This document shows, piece after piece, positions 35,297-44,320 of a DNA stretch of 64,000 bases. The stretch lies in assembly GCA_050260015.1 (NCBI GenBank), contig JBLNBN010000053.1:1-64000 (forward strand), read 5' to 3'. The first letter of the stretch is position 1; every line of letters begins with the position of its first letter. This stretch comes from JBLNBN01 sp050260015 (lineage in GTDB: Bacteria; Bacteroidota; Ignavibacteria; Kapaibacteriales; UBA2268). The notes under the pieces are model-generated. The model had not been told where the DNA came from. It saw nothing but the letters and a program-made list of their open reading frames with translations, and did no database searches. Position numbers and translations under genes: made by a program.

Positions 35297-36610
35297 TTAG
35301 GTGCCTGCGTTGTAGTCGCTGATGTAGGCTTGCTGCTCGGGGGTCAATTGATCCAGCGAGAGGCCCATAGCCATGAGCTTCGTCGTTGCGATGTATTGAT
35401 CCTGCTCCTCGGGCAATTCGATTACCTGGTTGGGTAGCTTCTTGCCGGCTTTGTGGGCCTCGAGCAAGCGGAGGTGCGACATGAACTGGTTCGCGAAGCT
35501 CATGTCCATTACTTCCGACGGGTGGCCTTCGGCTGCTGCGAGGTTTACGAGGCGGCCCTGCGCGAGAAGGAATATTCTACGACCGTCGGCCATAACGTAT
35601 TCTTCGCAGTTGGGGCGGATCGTGCGCTTGCTTACAGCGAGCGACTCGAGTTCGGGGATGTTGATCTCGGCGTCGTAGTGGCCCGTGTTGCAAACGATAG
35701 CGCCGTCGCGCATCTTCTCGAAGTGCCATTTGCGGATGATGTCCTTAACGCCCGTAGCCGTTACGAAGATATCGCCGACTGCGGCGGCCTGGTCCATAGT
35801 CATTACTTCGTGGCCTTCCAGAACGCCCTTAAGGGCGGCGGTGGCTTTTACTTCGGTGACGATAGTGTTCGCGCCCAAACCTTTAGCGCGTTTGGCGACG
35901 CCAGAACCGCAGTGGCCGTGGCCGGCGACTACGAAGTTCTTACCGGCGATGAGCACGGAGGTGGCGCGGATAATGCCGTCGATCGTGGATTGGCCTGTGC
36001 CGTACACATTGTCGAAGTCCCATTTGGTTTCGGCGTCGTTGACTGCCATGACGGGATAGTAGAGCTTGCCGTCCGCTTCGCGCGCGCGAAGGCGTTGGAT
36101 GCCCGTAGTAGTCTCTTCCGTTCCGCCGAGGATGTAATTTTGCGCCATATCCACGTATTTCTCATGGACGGTATTGATAAGGTCGCAGCCGTCGTCGAGC
36201 GTGAGGTGCGGCTTCTGGTCGATCGTGCGTTCGATGCACCAGTAGAAGTCCGGACCGTTGTCGTACCACGCGTAGATGGAAATTCCTTCTTCGGCGAGGG
36301 CGGCGGCTACCGCGTCGTTCGTCGAGAGCGGATTGCAGCCGGACCACGTGACGTTAGCGCCGGCGGCCTGGAGAGTTTTGATAAGCACGGCCGTTTCTTT
36401 AGTTACGTGGAGGCAACCGGCTATCGTATAGCCTTCGAACGGGCGGGTCTTGCTGTATTTTTCGCGAAGCGTCATCAGCACGGGCATGCGGGATTCGGCC
36501 CAATCGATGAGCATTTTGCCTTCGGCGGCTAAATTTATGTCGCGTACGCAGTAGACGCCTTCCTTCTCGGAAAAGCTACCCTGCATATTTTTGTTAGGTA
36601 TATTCGACAT
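35297..36610 (-). CDS. ahcY: Adenosylhomocysteinase
   Basis: NAD-dependent hydrolysis of S-adenosylhomocysteine to adenosine and homocysteine, which keeps methylation running. 437 aa: LHVTKETAVLIKTL and WSGCNPLSTNDAVAA in the substrate domain, VNDAETKWDFDNVYGTGQS (190-208) with the substrate-binding Lys196, and the NAD site GHGHCGSG (230-237) in place of the more common GYGxVG. The C-terminus lacks the usual KxDHYRY end, a trait of shorter archaeal- and Thermotoga-type enzymes. It lies 21 bp after metK, so the two form a methyl-cycle operon. Confidence 0.93.
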   Translation of the reverse strand: MSNIPNKNMQGSFSEKEGVYCVRDINLAAEGKMLIDWAESRMPVLMTLREKYSKTRPFEGYTIAGCLHVTKETAVLIKTLQAAGANVTWSGCNPLSTNDAVAAALAEEGISIYAWYDNGPDFYWCIERTIDQKPHLTLDDGCDLINTVHEKYVDMAQNYILGGTEETTTGIQRLRAREADGKLYYPVMAVNDAETKWDFDNVYGTGQSTIDGIIRATSVLIAGKNFVVAGHGHCGSGVAKRAKGLGANTIVTEVKATAALKGVLEGHEVMTMDQAAAVGDIFVTATGVKDIIRKWHFEKMRDGAIVCNTGHYDAEINIPELESLAVSKRTIRPNCEEYVMADGRRIFLLAQGRLVNLAAAEGHPSEVMDMSFANQFMSHLRLLEAHKAGKKLPNQVIELPEEQDQYIATTKLMAMGLSLDQLTPEQQAYISDYNAGT

Positions 36611-36631
36611 TCTTTTCTCTTTTATGATAGA

Positions 36632-37771
36632 TTATAATAAATTCTTTTTGAATAAATCGACCAGGTCGAGCTTTTCCCATGGGAATTCGAGGCGTCCGAA
36701 GTGGCCGTAAGCGGCCGTTTGATAGTAAATCGGGCGACGGAGGTCCAGGCGGGAGATAATTCCCCTCGGAGTTAAGTCGATATTCTTTCGGATAAATTCA
36801 GATATCTCGAAATCGGTCGCGTTCTTGGAGCCTTTCGTCTCGACGAAGATAGAAACCGGTTCGGCGACGCCGATAGCGTAGGAGAGCTGCACGGTGCATT
36901 CCTTTGCGACGCCGGCGGCGACTACGTTCTTTGCGACGTGGCGCGCGGCGTATGCGGCCGAGCGGTCGACCTTCGTCGGGTCCTTGCCGGAGAAAGCTCC
37001 CCCGCCGTGCGCGGCGCGTCCGCCGTAGGTGTCGACGATAATTTTGCGGCCGGTGAGACCGGTGTCGCCGTGCGGCCCGCCTATCTCGAAGCGGCCGGTA
37101 GGATTGACCCAATATTTCGTCTCGCTATCCAGCAATTCTGCCGGAAGAACTTTGGGCACTACTTTTTCGATAACGTCTCTCTTGATTTCTTCCTGCGTTA
37201 CGTCGGGATCGTGCTGCGCGGAGATGACGATCGTGTCGATCCTCTTCATCGAGCCGTCTTCGTTGTATTCGATAGTAACCTGCGACTTGGAATCGGGGCG
37301 CAGGTAGGGCATTTCCGTAGTGAACTTTCTGATGTCGGAGAGCTTTTTAACGAGCTTGTGCGCGTACATGATCGGCGCCGGCATAAGCTCTTCCGTTTCG
37401 TCGCAAGCGTAGCCGAACATCATACCCTGGTCGCCCGCGCCGCCTACGTCGACTCCCATAGAAATATCGGGCGACTGGTGGTTAATAACGTTAATAACGG
37501 CGCAGGAATCCGCGTCGAATCTATAGCCGGCGTCGTTGTAGCCAATATCGCGGATAACGCTGCGCACGAGCCTTTGCAGGTCCACGTATGTATCTGTCGT
37601 GATCTCGCCGCCGACGACTATCATACCTGTCGTGGCAAAGCACTCGCAAGCTACGCGGCTCTTCGGGTCGCCCTCGAGCATAGCGTCGAGCACGGCGTCG
37701 GACACTTGATCGCAGATCTTATCCGGATGCCCTTCCGAAACGGATTCGGAAGTGAAAAAGAAAGAGTTCAT
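36632..37771 (-). CDS. metK: S-adenosylmethionine synthetase
   Basis: Makes SAM from methionine and ATP. 379 aa with all landmarks: TSESVSEGHPDKICDQ at the N-terminus, the first signature GAGDQGMMFGYA, and the second GGGAFSGKDPTKVDRSAAY with the P-loop-like Lys. Complete length. First gene of metK-ahcY. I looked for a SAM riboswitch in the 185 bp upstream and saw none. Confidence 0.96.
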   Translation of the reverse strand: MNSFFFTSESVSEGHPDKICDQVSDAVLDAMLEGDPKSRVACECFATTGMIVVGGEITTDTYVDLQRLVRSVIRDIGYNDAGYRFDADSCAVINVINHQSPDISMGVDVGGAGDQGMMFGYACDETEELMPAPIMYAHKLVKKLSDIRKFTTEMPYLRPDSKSQVTIEYNEDGSMKRIDTIVISAQHDPDVTQEEIKRDVIEKVVPKVLPAELLDSETKYWVNPTGRFEIGGPHGDTGLTGRKIIVDTYGGRAAHGGGAFSGKDPTKVDRSAAYAARHVAKNVVAAGVAKECTVQLSYAIGVAEPVSIFVETKGSKNATDFEISEFIRKNIDLTPRGIISRLDLRRPIYYQTAAYGHFGRLEFPWEKLDLVDLFKKNLL

Positions 37772-37892
37772 AAGTTCTCCAACATATTTTATGATGCTTG
37801 ATTAGTCAAAGTTAACTTTACTTTTCGGCAAATTATTTATATTTAATCAATTTAGACGAATTACAAAATTAGACATAAAAGGCGAAAAAAAA

Positions 37893-37911
37893 AAGCCGAC
37901 TTTCGTCGGCC
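37893..37911 (-). terminator. Terminator of small basic protein 1
   Basis: GCCGAC pairs with GTCGGC around TTTC, followed on the minus strand by ten U residues. Confidence 0.8.
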
Positions 37912-37956
37912 TTCTCTCCGCTGATTTATTGTATAGCCAAAGGAGAATGGAGATGA

Positions 37957-38196
37957 CTATTTTACGATTGGAGCTTCAGCGTTTTTCTTTACTTTTACCT
38001 TCTTTACTTTATGGGTTTTAGTTTTTGCCGCGGGCGCAGCGTTAACTTCTTTTGTTTTGGAAGCCGGGACGACTTTTTCAGTTGCCGGGGCGGTTGTTAG
38101 GGGTTTGGTAGTTTTTGCAGCGGGTTTCTCTGCCATTGCTGCGCCGGTCATTAAAGCTGCCGTAGCGACTGCTGCGACGATCATGCGAATCTTCAT
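37957..38196 (-). CDS. Small exported Lys/Ala-rich protein 1 (acid-shock-like)
   Basis: 79-aa protein from ATG 38196, behind GAGGA. The signal peptide MKIRMIVAAVATAALMTG ends AMA. The mature part is low-complexity, rich in Ala, Lys, Thr and Pro, with a basic tail HKVKKVKVKK. Composition and layout resemble the enterobacterial acid-shock protein Asr, but there is no alignable motif, so this is an analogy. Its signal peptide is identical over 20 residues to that of the next gene upstream (38389-38628). It has its own terminator. Confidence 0.7.
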   Translation of the reverse strand: MKIRMIVAAVATAALMTGAAMAEKPAAKTTKPLTTAPATEKVVPASKTKEVNAAPAAKTKTHKVKKVKVKKNAEAPIVK

Positions 38197-38228
38197 TTTG
38201 TTCCTCAACTTTTTTTGTTTTACAAGAC

Positions 38229-38290
38229 TTCAATTGTTTTTTAATTGCGTCAAACAATCGATAGCTAAATTACGGCGTCAACATGAAAAG
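38229..38290 (-). promoter_or_regulatory. Conserved promoter-region block of small protein 1
   Basis: About 60 bp shared with 38663-38725, including ACAATCGATAGCTAAATTACGG as a nearly unbroken core (read on the plus strand). It lies at the same distance from both small genes, so it probably carries the shared minus-strand promoter or operator. Confidence 0.55.
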
Positions 38291-38329
38291 AATGTGAAAG
38301 ATCGGAATAGAATTTTACTATAAAAAAAA

Positions 38330-38345
38330 GCCGGCTTTCGCCGGC
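38330..38345 (-). terminator. Terminator of small basic protein 2
   Basis: GCCGGC pairs with GCCGGC around TTTC, followed on the minus strand by eight U residues. Confidence 0.8.
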
Positions 38346-38388
38346 CTTGCTCTATAATTGTTAAGTCAGGCGATGGAGGAACTGGCGG

Positions 38389-38628
38389 TTATTTCGCCTT
38401 GGGCGTTGTGGACGTCTTTTTAGCTCTGTGCTTTTTGATTTTATGCATCTTGCTCTTGCTCATGCCGGTGTCGCTTTTCGCTTTTGTGGCGACTACCATC
38501 TTGTGAGCTGCGGGTTTATTAGCGCCGCCTTTTTGATTCATGTTGTTTGTAGCCGGCGGAGTAGCCATAACCGCGCCTGTCATCAAAGCTGCCGTAGCGA
38601 CTGCCGCTACGATCATGCGGATCTTCAT
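38389..38628 (-). CDS. Small exported Lys/Ala-rich protein 2 (acid-shock-like)
   Basis: 79-aa paralogue of the protein at 37957. ATG 38628 follows AAGGAG; a longer TTG frame to 38691 is not needed. The signal peptide ends AVMA. The mature part is Lys/Ala/Thr/Met-rich with the basic end KMHKIKKHRAKK. It lies 120 bp after the sensor kinase gene on the same strand, with the shared promoter block between. Likely periplasmic; function inferred only by resemblance to Asr. Confidence 0.7.
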   Translation of the reverse strand: MKIRMIVAAVATAALMTGAVMATPPATNNMNQKGGANKPAAHKMVVATKAKSDTGMSKSKMHKIKKHRAKKTSTTPKAK

Positions 38629-38662
38629 AACGTTTCTCCTTATAATATTGCAATCCGAAAAT

Positions 38663-38725
38663 TCAATTGTTTGCGTAAATGCGTCAAACAATCGATAGCT
38701 AAATTACGGAAGCAACATGAAAGGA
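38663..38725 (-). promoter_or_regulatory. Conserved promoter-region block of small protein 2
   Basis: Second copy of the block at 38229-38290 with the core CAAACAATCGATAGCTAAAT. It is the likely promoter or operator for the small gene ending at 38389. Confidence 0.55.
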
Positions 38726-38747
38726 GAATGAAAGAATGAGTATAATT

Positions 38748-40142
38748 TTATAATATAGGTAGGAACGCATCCAGGGAAAGGAATTTTTGAGAATTTTCCG
38801 TGATAATTTCAATTTGAACCTGGCCCCCGAGTTTTTCTATCAACGTCCTAATAATAGATAAGCCGAGCCCGAAGCCCTGCGTTGAGCGGGACTTATCGCC
38901 GCGAGTAAATCTCGAGAACGCAGTGTTTACGTCTGGAGGCTGGAGCGGGTCTATTGGATTGCGCACGATAGCTCGTATCCCGCTCTCCCCTATAGTCAGG
39001 ATAATTGCAATAACGCTTCCGGGAGGGGAGTACTTGACCGCGTTATCCAACGCGTTTGTAAATATTCGTTGAAGCATTCCCGGGTCCGACCTCGTCTCGA
39101 TAGGCTCGGTAACGTCGAGGTCGAATCTGATGTTTTTGAGATCCGCTATTAATTTGACGGAATTTAGACTCTCGAATACTATTTCCTCCAAGCGTACTAA
39201 CTCCAATTTTGGCTCCAACAGGTCGAAATCGGCGCGCGCAAGGACTATAAGGGATTCGGTCAATCTTTGAAGATTATTTAATTCGATGAGCGATTGATCC
39301 GCCGAGGCGGCCCTTTCCGGCGGCAGGGCGAGCCGCAGCCGCTCCAATTCTAATTGCAGGGCGGTTAAAGGCGTTCGGATGTCGTGCGATATGTCGGCGA
39401 TGAATTGCTTTTGCGCTTTATTATTGGCGTCCAATCTATCGAGCATCGAGTTGAACGTTTCCGCGAGTTCGCTCAGTTCGTCTTTTATAGGTCCCGTCGG
39501 CGCTCTTAAATTTAATTTTAAGGAGGATATTTTGGCGGCGGTCAGCGTTATTTTATGCACCGGCTCCATCGATTTCCTGGCGATAAAGTACCCAATGAAA
39601 CCGAATATAGCTATGGAGAGCGCGGAGATTATGATCAGGGTTTTTTGAAGCTGGGCCAGCAACTCCCTGGAATGCTCCAGTGAAGCGAAAAGAAGAAGAT
39701 TATAGGCGGCGCCTCGCTTATCCTTAATAGGCAGCGAGTAGCTTAAATAGCTTCTTTTGGATATGGTAATCGTATTAAACGCGGATTTGTAGGAGAATTC
39801 ATGTTTATCCGAGTATTCGTCCAATAGCGAATCTATATTTGCTAGAGTTCCTTCCTCGTAAATGACGGAATCGTCGCTAGCCAGCGCAAAATAATGCTGG
39901 AGCGAGCGATGCTTTGTTTTTTCTTTCTTACGTAATATCTTTTCGAAGACGTCGGCGAGCGTGCCGCTTTCTCCCGCGAGACCGGAAGTCAACAATGAGC
40001 CGTAGTCCTTCAGCTCGCTTTTTAGGGCATAATCAAGCTGGATGCCGAAAAGTTTATAAACGGCGATATCCGATACTACTGTGACGCAAGCGGTAGCTAT
40101 CAGGAACCAGAGGGTAATCCGAATCGATATCTTTAATTTCAA
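38748..40142 (-). CDS. Sensor histidine kinase
   Basis: 464-aa membrane kinase. TM1 about 8-30, a periplasmic sensor of about 130 residues, TM2 about 168-188, a HAMP domain (190-240), HisKA with phospho-accepting His253 in ADISHDIRTPL, and HATPase_c with N-box NALDNAVKYS (363-372) and G-box GFGLGLS (423-429). The only available start is TTG, four bases after the response-regulator stop, with GGGGAA upstream, so translation is coupled. The signal is unknown. The small basic exported proteins downstream are candidate targets. Confidence 0.93.
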   Translation of the reverse strand: MKLKISIRITLWFLIATACVTVVSDIAVYKLFGIQLDYALKSELKDYGSLLTSGLAGESGTLADVFEKILRKKEKTKHRSLQHYFALASDDSVIYEEGTLANIDSLLDEYSDKHEFSYKSAFNTITISKRSYLSYSLPIKDKRGAAYNLLLFASLEHSRELLAQLQKTLIIISALSIAIFGFIGYFIARKSMEPVHKITLTAAKISSLKLNLRAPTGPIKDELSELAETFNSMLDRLDANNKAQKQFIADISHDIRTPLTALQLELERLRLALPPERAASADQSLIELNNLQRLTESLIVLARADFDLLEPKLELVRLEEIVFESLNSVKLIADLKNIRFDLDVTEPIETRSDPGMLQRIFTNALDNAVKYSPPGSVIAIILTIGESGIRAIVRNPIDPLQPPDVNTAFSRFTRGDKSRSTQGFGLGLSIIRTLIEKLGGQVQIEIITENSQKFLSLDAFLPIL

Positions 40143-40146
40143 TTAT

Positions 40147-40824
40147 TTATTCCCCGAGTTCGCTTAGCTTATAGCCGTAGCCCCGCACGGTATGTATCAG
40201 GGGCTTGTCGAAATCTTTATCGATTTTATTGCGGAGGAATCGTACGAAGGAATCAATTACGTTCGATTGGGCGTCGAAATTTAAATCCCAAACGTGCTCG
40301 GTTATCATTTCGCGCGAGAGCGCGCGCCCCGCGTTTAGCATAAAGTACTCGAGCAGGGCGAATTCCTTCGAACTCAGCTTAATCGGCTTCCCGGAGCGCG
40401 CAACCGTTCGCGTTACCGTGTCGAGCTTCAGGTCCGCTATCTCGAGAACGGAAGTTTTCTGCTCGCTCCTGCGCCTGAGCAAAGAGCGCACCCGCGCCAA
40501 AAACTCCTGTATGTGGAATGGTTTAGTCAGGTAGTCGTCCGCGCCGCTGTTTAGGCCTAAGGCTATGTCGTCGGGCGCGTCGAGAGCGGTGAGCATTAGT
40601 ATGGGAACGAGGACTTTTTCCTTTCGCAAAGTTGAGCAGACTTCGAAACCAAACTTGCCGGGTAGCCGCACGTCAAGAATAATTAGATCGTAGTCGTTGG
40701 TAAGCGCCTTAAACTCGCCGTCAAGGCCGTCGGCGCTTACGTCGGTACCGTAATTTTGTTCTTTAAGGAGCTTTTCGAGTTTTAAAGCTATTTTTTCGTC
40801 GTCCTCGACAATTAATATCCTCAT
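40147..40824 (-). CDS. OmpR-type response regulator
   Basis: 225-aa regulator from ATG 40824 behind GGAGG. The receiver domain starts MRILIVEDDEK with the acidic pocket; the phospho-Asp lies in LIILDVRLPG, with the signalling Thr in LMLTALDA and Lys in YLTKPFH. The C-terminal winged-helix Trans_reg_C domain has KLSSKEFALLEYFMLN and VIDSFVRFLRNKID plus VRGYGYKL. Partner of the kinase that starts four bases downstream. Confidence 0.95.
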   Translation of the reverse strand: MRILIVEDDEKIALKLEKLLKEQNYGTDVSADGLDGEFKALTNDYDLIILDVRLPGKFGFEVCSTLRKEKVLVPILMLTALDAPDDIALGLNSGADDYLTKPFHIQEFLARVRSLLRRRSEQKTSVLEIADLKLDTVTRTVARSGKPIKLSSKEFALLEYFMLNAGRALSREMITEHVWDLNFDAQSNVIDSFVRFLRNKIDKDFDKPLIHTVRGYGYKLSELGE

Positions 40825-40850
40825 AAAAGCCTCCAATTATTTTTGATCGT

Positions 40851-41828
40851 TTACGAATGCTCTATCGTACTGGAATTGCCTACGTTAAGTTTATGAAAGT
40901 GTCCGTTTACCGTAGCGTTATTGCCAATGATGGATTGATCGAGCAGGGAGCTTTGCACGCATGCGCCAAAGCTGATAATGGAATCCTTGATGATCGACTC
41001 GCGAACTACCGCTCCATCGGCGACGGAGGCATAGGGGCCGATTATCGAGTTCTCTATATTCGCTTTAGGCGATATATAGGAGGGAGGTATAACGATCGAA
41101 TTCGTTACGGCGCTTGGAGACGAGCGCTTATCCAATAAGAACCGGTTCGTCGACAACAAAGTTTCAGGTTTGCCGCAATCGTACCAGCCCTCGACGTCGA
41201 AGGTTCTAAATTTTTCTCCATTCTCGATCATGATTTGCAGCGCGTCGGTTAATTGGTATTCGCCGCGCGTGCGTATGTCCTTTTCAATTAATTCGTCGAG
41301 CGCGCGCTTTAAGGCGGCCGGCTTTTCGACGTAGTAGAGACCGACGAGAGCCATATTCGAGATTGTCTTTTCGGGTTTTTCTACAAGCCTGGAAACGTAG
41401 CCGTCCTCGCCGTACGTAACTACCCCAAACCTACGGGGATCCTCCACCCATTTAACGCCGAGCGAATTACTGCCGGTATTGAAGGCTAACTTAAGGTCGA
41501 CGTCGAAAATTGTATCGCCAAGGATAATTAAAACCGGTTCGTCGTCGAACGTCGGCGCGGCCATCCAAATAGCGTGCCCGAGTCCTTGCCGGCTCTCCTG
41601 GTCGACGAAAGCTACGTCCATATCGTATTTCTTACGGACGAATTCCTCTACGAGACCGCCGAGATAGCCCGTTATAATGGTCGCTTTATTAATGCCTTGC
41701 TCTTGAAGCGCGTCCATAATATGAGCAAGTATTGGCTTTCCGGCTACGTTGAGCAAAACTTTGGGTAGAGTGTAAGTGTGGGGCCTAAGCCTTGTGCCGA
41801 CTCCGGCAACGGGAATTATCGCTCTCAT
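40851..41828 (-). CDS. Sugar-1-phosphate nucleotidyltransferase
   Basis: 325-aa NTP-transferase-fold enzyme, probably glucose- or mannose-1-phosphate nucleotidyl/thymidylyltransferase. ATG 41828 starts directly with MRAIIPVAGVGTRLRPHT, the glycine-rich NTP-binding loop, followed by PKVLLNVAGKPILAH, GDTIFD with the metal-binding Asp, VEKPE and EYQLTDALQ. A C-terminal left-handed beta-helix part (about 245-325; repeated I/V-x-x-[SN] hexads) is present. Exact sugar cannot be read. 26 bp before the response regulator, so probably co-transcribed. Confidence 0.85.
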   Translation of the reverse strand: MRAIIPVAGVGTRLRPHTYTLPKVLLNVAGKPILAHIMDALQEQGINKATIITGYLGGLVEEFVRKKYDMDVAFVDQESRQGLGHAIWMAAPTFDDEPVLIILGDTIFDVDLKLAFNTGSNSLGVKWVEDPRRFGVVTYGEDGYVSRLVEKPEKTISNMALVGLYYVEKPAALKRALDELIEKDIRTRGEYQLTDALQIMIENGEKFRTFDVEGWYDCGKPETLLSTNRFLLDKRSSPSAVTNSIVIPPSYISPKANIENSIIGPYASVADGAVVRESIIKDSIISFGACVQSSLLDQSIIGNNATVNGHFHKLNVGNSSTIEHS

Positions 41829-42151
41829 GAATCGAAGATTGTCCTTGTCGAAAGTAATATTAAGGGTTTGCAAAACTACGTAATTAATCTTAATGTTACA
41901 AGAAAATCAGAATTCTTCGCGTTCATATCTTTTCTACCCTCCTGCGTAGGAAAGCAGTATTAACGCTCCTCGTTATCAATGAATGCCTAAAAAGATAACA
42001 AATAGGGATGCCGCCCGAAAAAAAAAGAACGCTGGAGCTTTCCTTTCGCATTCCCGCGCGGAGCGGGGGAACGATGAAAGAAAATAATTGCAACGATTTG
42101 ATAATTCGCCTGTAAATAAAATATCGGTTTAATTCATCTAATGGAGCGTTT
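41829..42151. other. Intergenic region
   Basis: About 320 bp of AT-rich sequence between divergent genes, with one GC palindrome CCCGCGCGGAGCGGGG at about 42053. No gene; a reverse frame at 41923-42324 is not credible. Confidence 0.5.
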
Positions 42152-44269
42152 ATGAAAAATGTTTTTCTCTTTATCGTTTTAGGAGTCTTTCTTATTAATG
42201 CCGGGTCCGTGGATGCCGCGGGTTGGGTTAAAGCCAAGGGTCCATATGGCGGCAATATTTCTTCAATAGTAACTCTCGATAATAACGTCGTTTTAGCGTC
42301 GACCACTTCGGATATGCCGGGCACGTTCCCCGCCTTCGGAGTGATTAAATCGACGGACGGGGGAGCGACATGGACAGATCCTCCACAGAATATGCTTACG
42401 GGCGTTGCGACTGCGGTTCTTTACAAATTAAAAGACGGGAATGTTCTCTGCAGCGCGGACGGCTTAGGGCTATTAAAATCGACCGATAAGGGCGAGACGT
42501 GGAGCAGCCTGTGCTCCGCTATTGGCAGCTTTAGCGGGTTAGTTGAGGCGTCGAACGGCAACCTCCTTTGCTTCGATTGGTTCTCGACGAAGCTCTCGAC
42601 CGACTCGGGTAACACGTTTAATAAGATAACGGAGCTTGGCGGTTCATGGGGCATCAAAGTTGACTCCAAGGGCGCTATGTTTGCGCTGTCGAATAAGAAA
42701 GGCGTATGGAAATCCGCAAACAACGGGGTTACCTGGGAAGACGTTAGCGGTTCCACACTCCTGGAAAAGGATTGCCGGGCTATTTGTATTGATAAGGACG
42801 ATAATATTTGGGTTTCGACATGGAACTCATTCTTCTTTTCCTCCGACGGCGGCGGAACCTGGACAAAGCGTGACGAAGGCTTAAACGCCTATGCCGTTTC
42901 CCCGAAGGGTTCTTCGATTGTACAGGATACTATTACCGGCAGGATGTATATTTGCTTTTCTATCACCGGCGGCATAATGACGTACGACGAATCGCTTTCC
43001 AAGTGGGTTAAATTCTCAAGCGCTATGCCTCAACAATCCGTCGAAGCCATCGCGTTTACCCCGCAGGGGAGAATGCTCGTCGGCGACCGTAGCGTTGGAA
43101 TTGGATACTCCGACGACAATGGCGTAACATGGAACCTTCCGAATCTTAAAGTTGGCGAAAAAATGATCTATGAATTAGCCGTTCATGGGGAGGAGCTCTA
43201 TGTCGGCACGGGCGACGGTATGGTCTATAAGCTCGTAGACGAGCACGGCGATTTTACGCCTATACTCTTCCCGCCGTTAACGCCGCAGGCGTTCGTTATG
43301 GGTTTAACTGTTACAAATCAAGGAACTATTCTCGTAGGTAGGAGCGGCGCAGGATTCAGCCGCAGCGCCGATAACGGCGCGACCTGGACGGAATTATATT
43401 CAACCGCTAAGATACTGCCCGAGACTTTCCTGGTAGACGGCGATAAGATATACGCAGGCTCTCGCGGGTCCGGTCCACGGGGCGTCGCCGTAAGCCTGGA
43501 CGACGGCCAAACCTGGACGAATGAAACCGACGCTGTCGCGGGCAAAGATATATTCAGTTTAACAAAGAATAAGAAAGGCGATATCTTCGCTGGCTCCGGG
43601 CGCCAGGGTTTATTTGTGAAACCTGTTGAAACAGGCATATGGACGAAAACTTCATTTCCAGATACTCTATTTATTTATGGAATTGTTTTCGACAGCGGCG
43701 GGGATCTTTTCGTTGGGACTGCGGACGGATATATCTATAAATCGACGGATAACGGCAGTACGTTTAACGTTCTCGCCTCGAATAGAAAAGTTCAGGCAAT
43801 GACGATAGTCGATTCTGAAAACTCTTCTTATAAAGACGATATCTTTATAGCTGCAGATAATAAATGCGCTATGATAGAACATAATTTCGATGAAATAAAC
43901 GACTTCTCCGAGGGTTTCGAAGGCGTTTATCCGAGGGCTATCCTTTACCACCCCGACCATCGGCGGTTATACATTGGCGGCATGACGGGCGGCTTGCAAT
44001 GGTATGATCTAACCGTCATATCAGCGGACGACCCGAAAGTTACGGTCGACGAGGTTTCCGTCTACCCCAACCCCGCAAGGGACTTCATTTCTCTCTCCGG
44101 CTTCGCGGCCGCCGCGGGCGAGAGATTAGAAATATTTTCGCCGCAGGGCGTAAAGGTATTGGAAATTGCCTCTTCTAATGGTAATATCGACGTTTCCCGG
44201 CTACCTGCGGGCATATATTTCATCAGGAGCGGCGGTAGAGCAGGAAAATTTGTAAAAATTAATTATTAA
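42152..44269 (+). CDS. Asp-box beta-propeller protein with T9SS tail (third propeller)
   Basis: 705-aa exported protein. The signal peptide (about 1-23) ends VDA. The mature part is filled with Asp-box motifs (STDGGATW, STDKGETW, STDSGNTF, SSDGGGTW, SDDNGVTW, SADNGATW, STDNGSTF) in a beta-propeller pattern resembling photosynthesis-factor and sortilin-like folds. The C-terminal type A sorting tail starts VSVYPNPARD and ends GIYFIRSGGRAGKFVKINY. It is related in plan to the propellers of the two cassettes, but its tail is different and base composition is even. No Cys-rich partner precedes it. Confidence 0.82.
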   Translation: MKNVFLFIVLGVFLINAGSVDAAGWVKAKGPYGGNISSIVTLDNNVVLASTTSDMPGTFPAFGVIKSTDGGATWTDPPQNMLTGVATAVLYKLKDGNVLCSADGLGLLKSTDKGETWSSLCSAIGSFSGLVEASNGNLLCFDWFSTKLSTDSGNTFNKITELGGSWGIKVDSKGAMFALSNKKGVWKSANNGVTWEDVSGSTLLEKDCRAICIDKDDNIWVSTWNSFFFSSDGGGTWTKRDEGLNAYAVSPKGSSIVQDTITGRMYICFSITGGIMTYDESLSKWVKFSSAMPQQSVEAIAFTPQGRMLVGDRSVGIGYSDDNGVTWNLPNLKVGEKMIYELAVHGEELYVGTGDGMVYKLVDEHGDFTPILFPPLTPQAFVMGLTVTNQGTILVGRSGAGFSRSADNGATWTELYSTAKILPETFLVDGDKIYAGSRGSGPRGVAVSLDDGQTWTNETDAVAGKDIFSLTKNKKGDIFAGSGRQGLFVKPVETGIWTKTSFPDTLFIYGIVFDSGGDLFVGTADGYIYKSTDNGSTFNVLASNRKVQAMTIVDSENSSYKDDIFIAADNKCAMIEHNFDEINDFSEGFEGVYPRAILYHPDHRRLYIGGMTGGLQWYDLTVISADDPKVTVDEVSVYPNPARDFISLSGFAAAAGERLEIFSPQGVKVLEIASSNGNIDVSRLPAGIYFIRSGGRAGKFVKINY

Positions 44270-44320
44270 TTGTAAATGGTTAATGGTTAATGATGAATAA
44301 CGCGCAAGCGTTTGGAAAAT

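Noticed and set aside
35453..36532. 359-codon plus-strand open frame opposite ahcY
   Set aside because: It is exactly antisense to a complete adenosylhomocysteinase and arises from its codon bias; the product has no credible domain.
36938..37801. 287-codon plus-strand open frame opposite metK
   Set aside because: Antisense shadow of a complete SAM synthetase.
37772..37956. Possible SAM riboswitch ahead of metK
   Set aside because: No SAM-I, SAM-II or related consensus core was seen; the region holds the terminator of the upstream small gene and AT-rich DNA.
41923..42324. 133-codon minus-strand frame upstream of the third propeller
   Set aside because: Crosses the intergenic gap and runs antisense into the signal-peptide codons of a real gene; composition unlike a protein.
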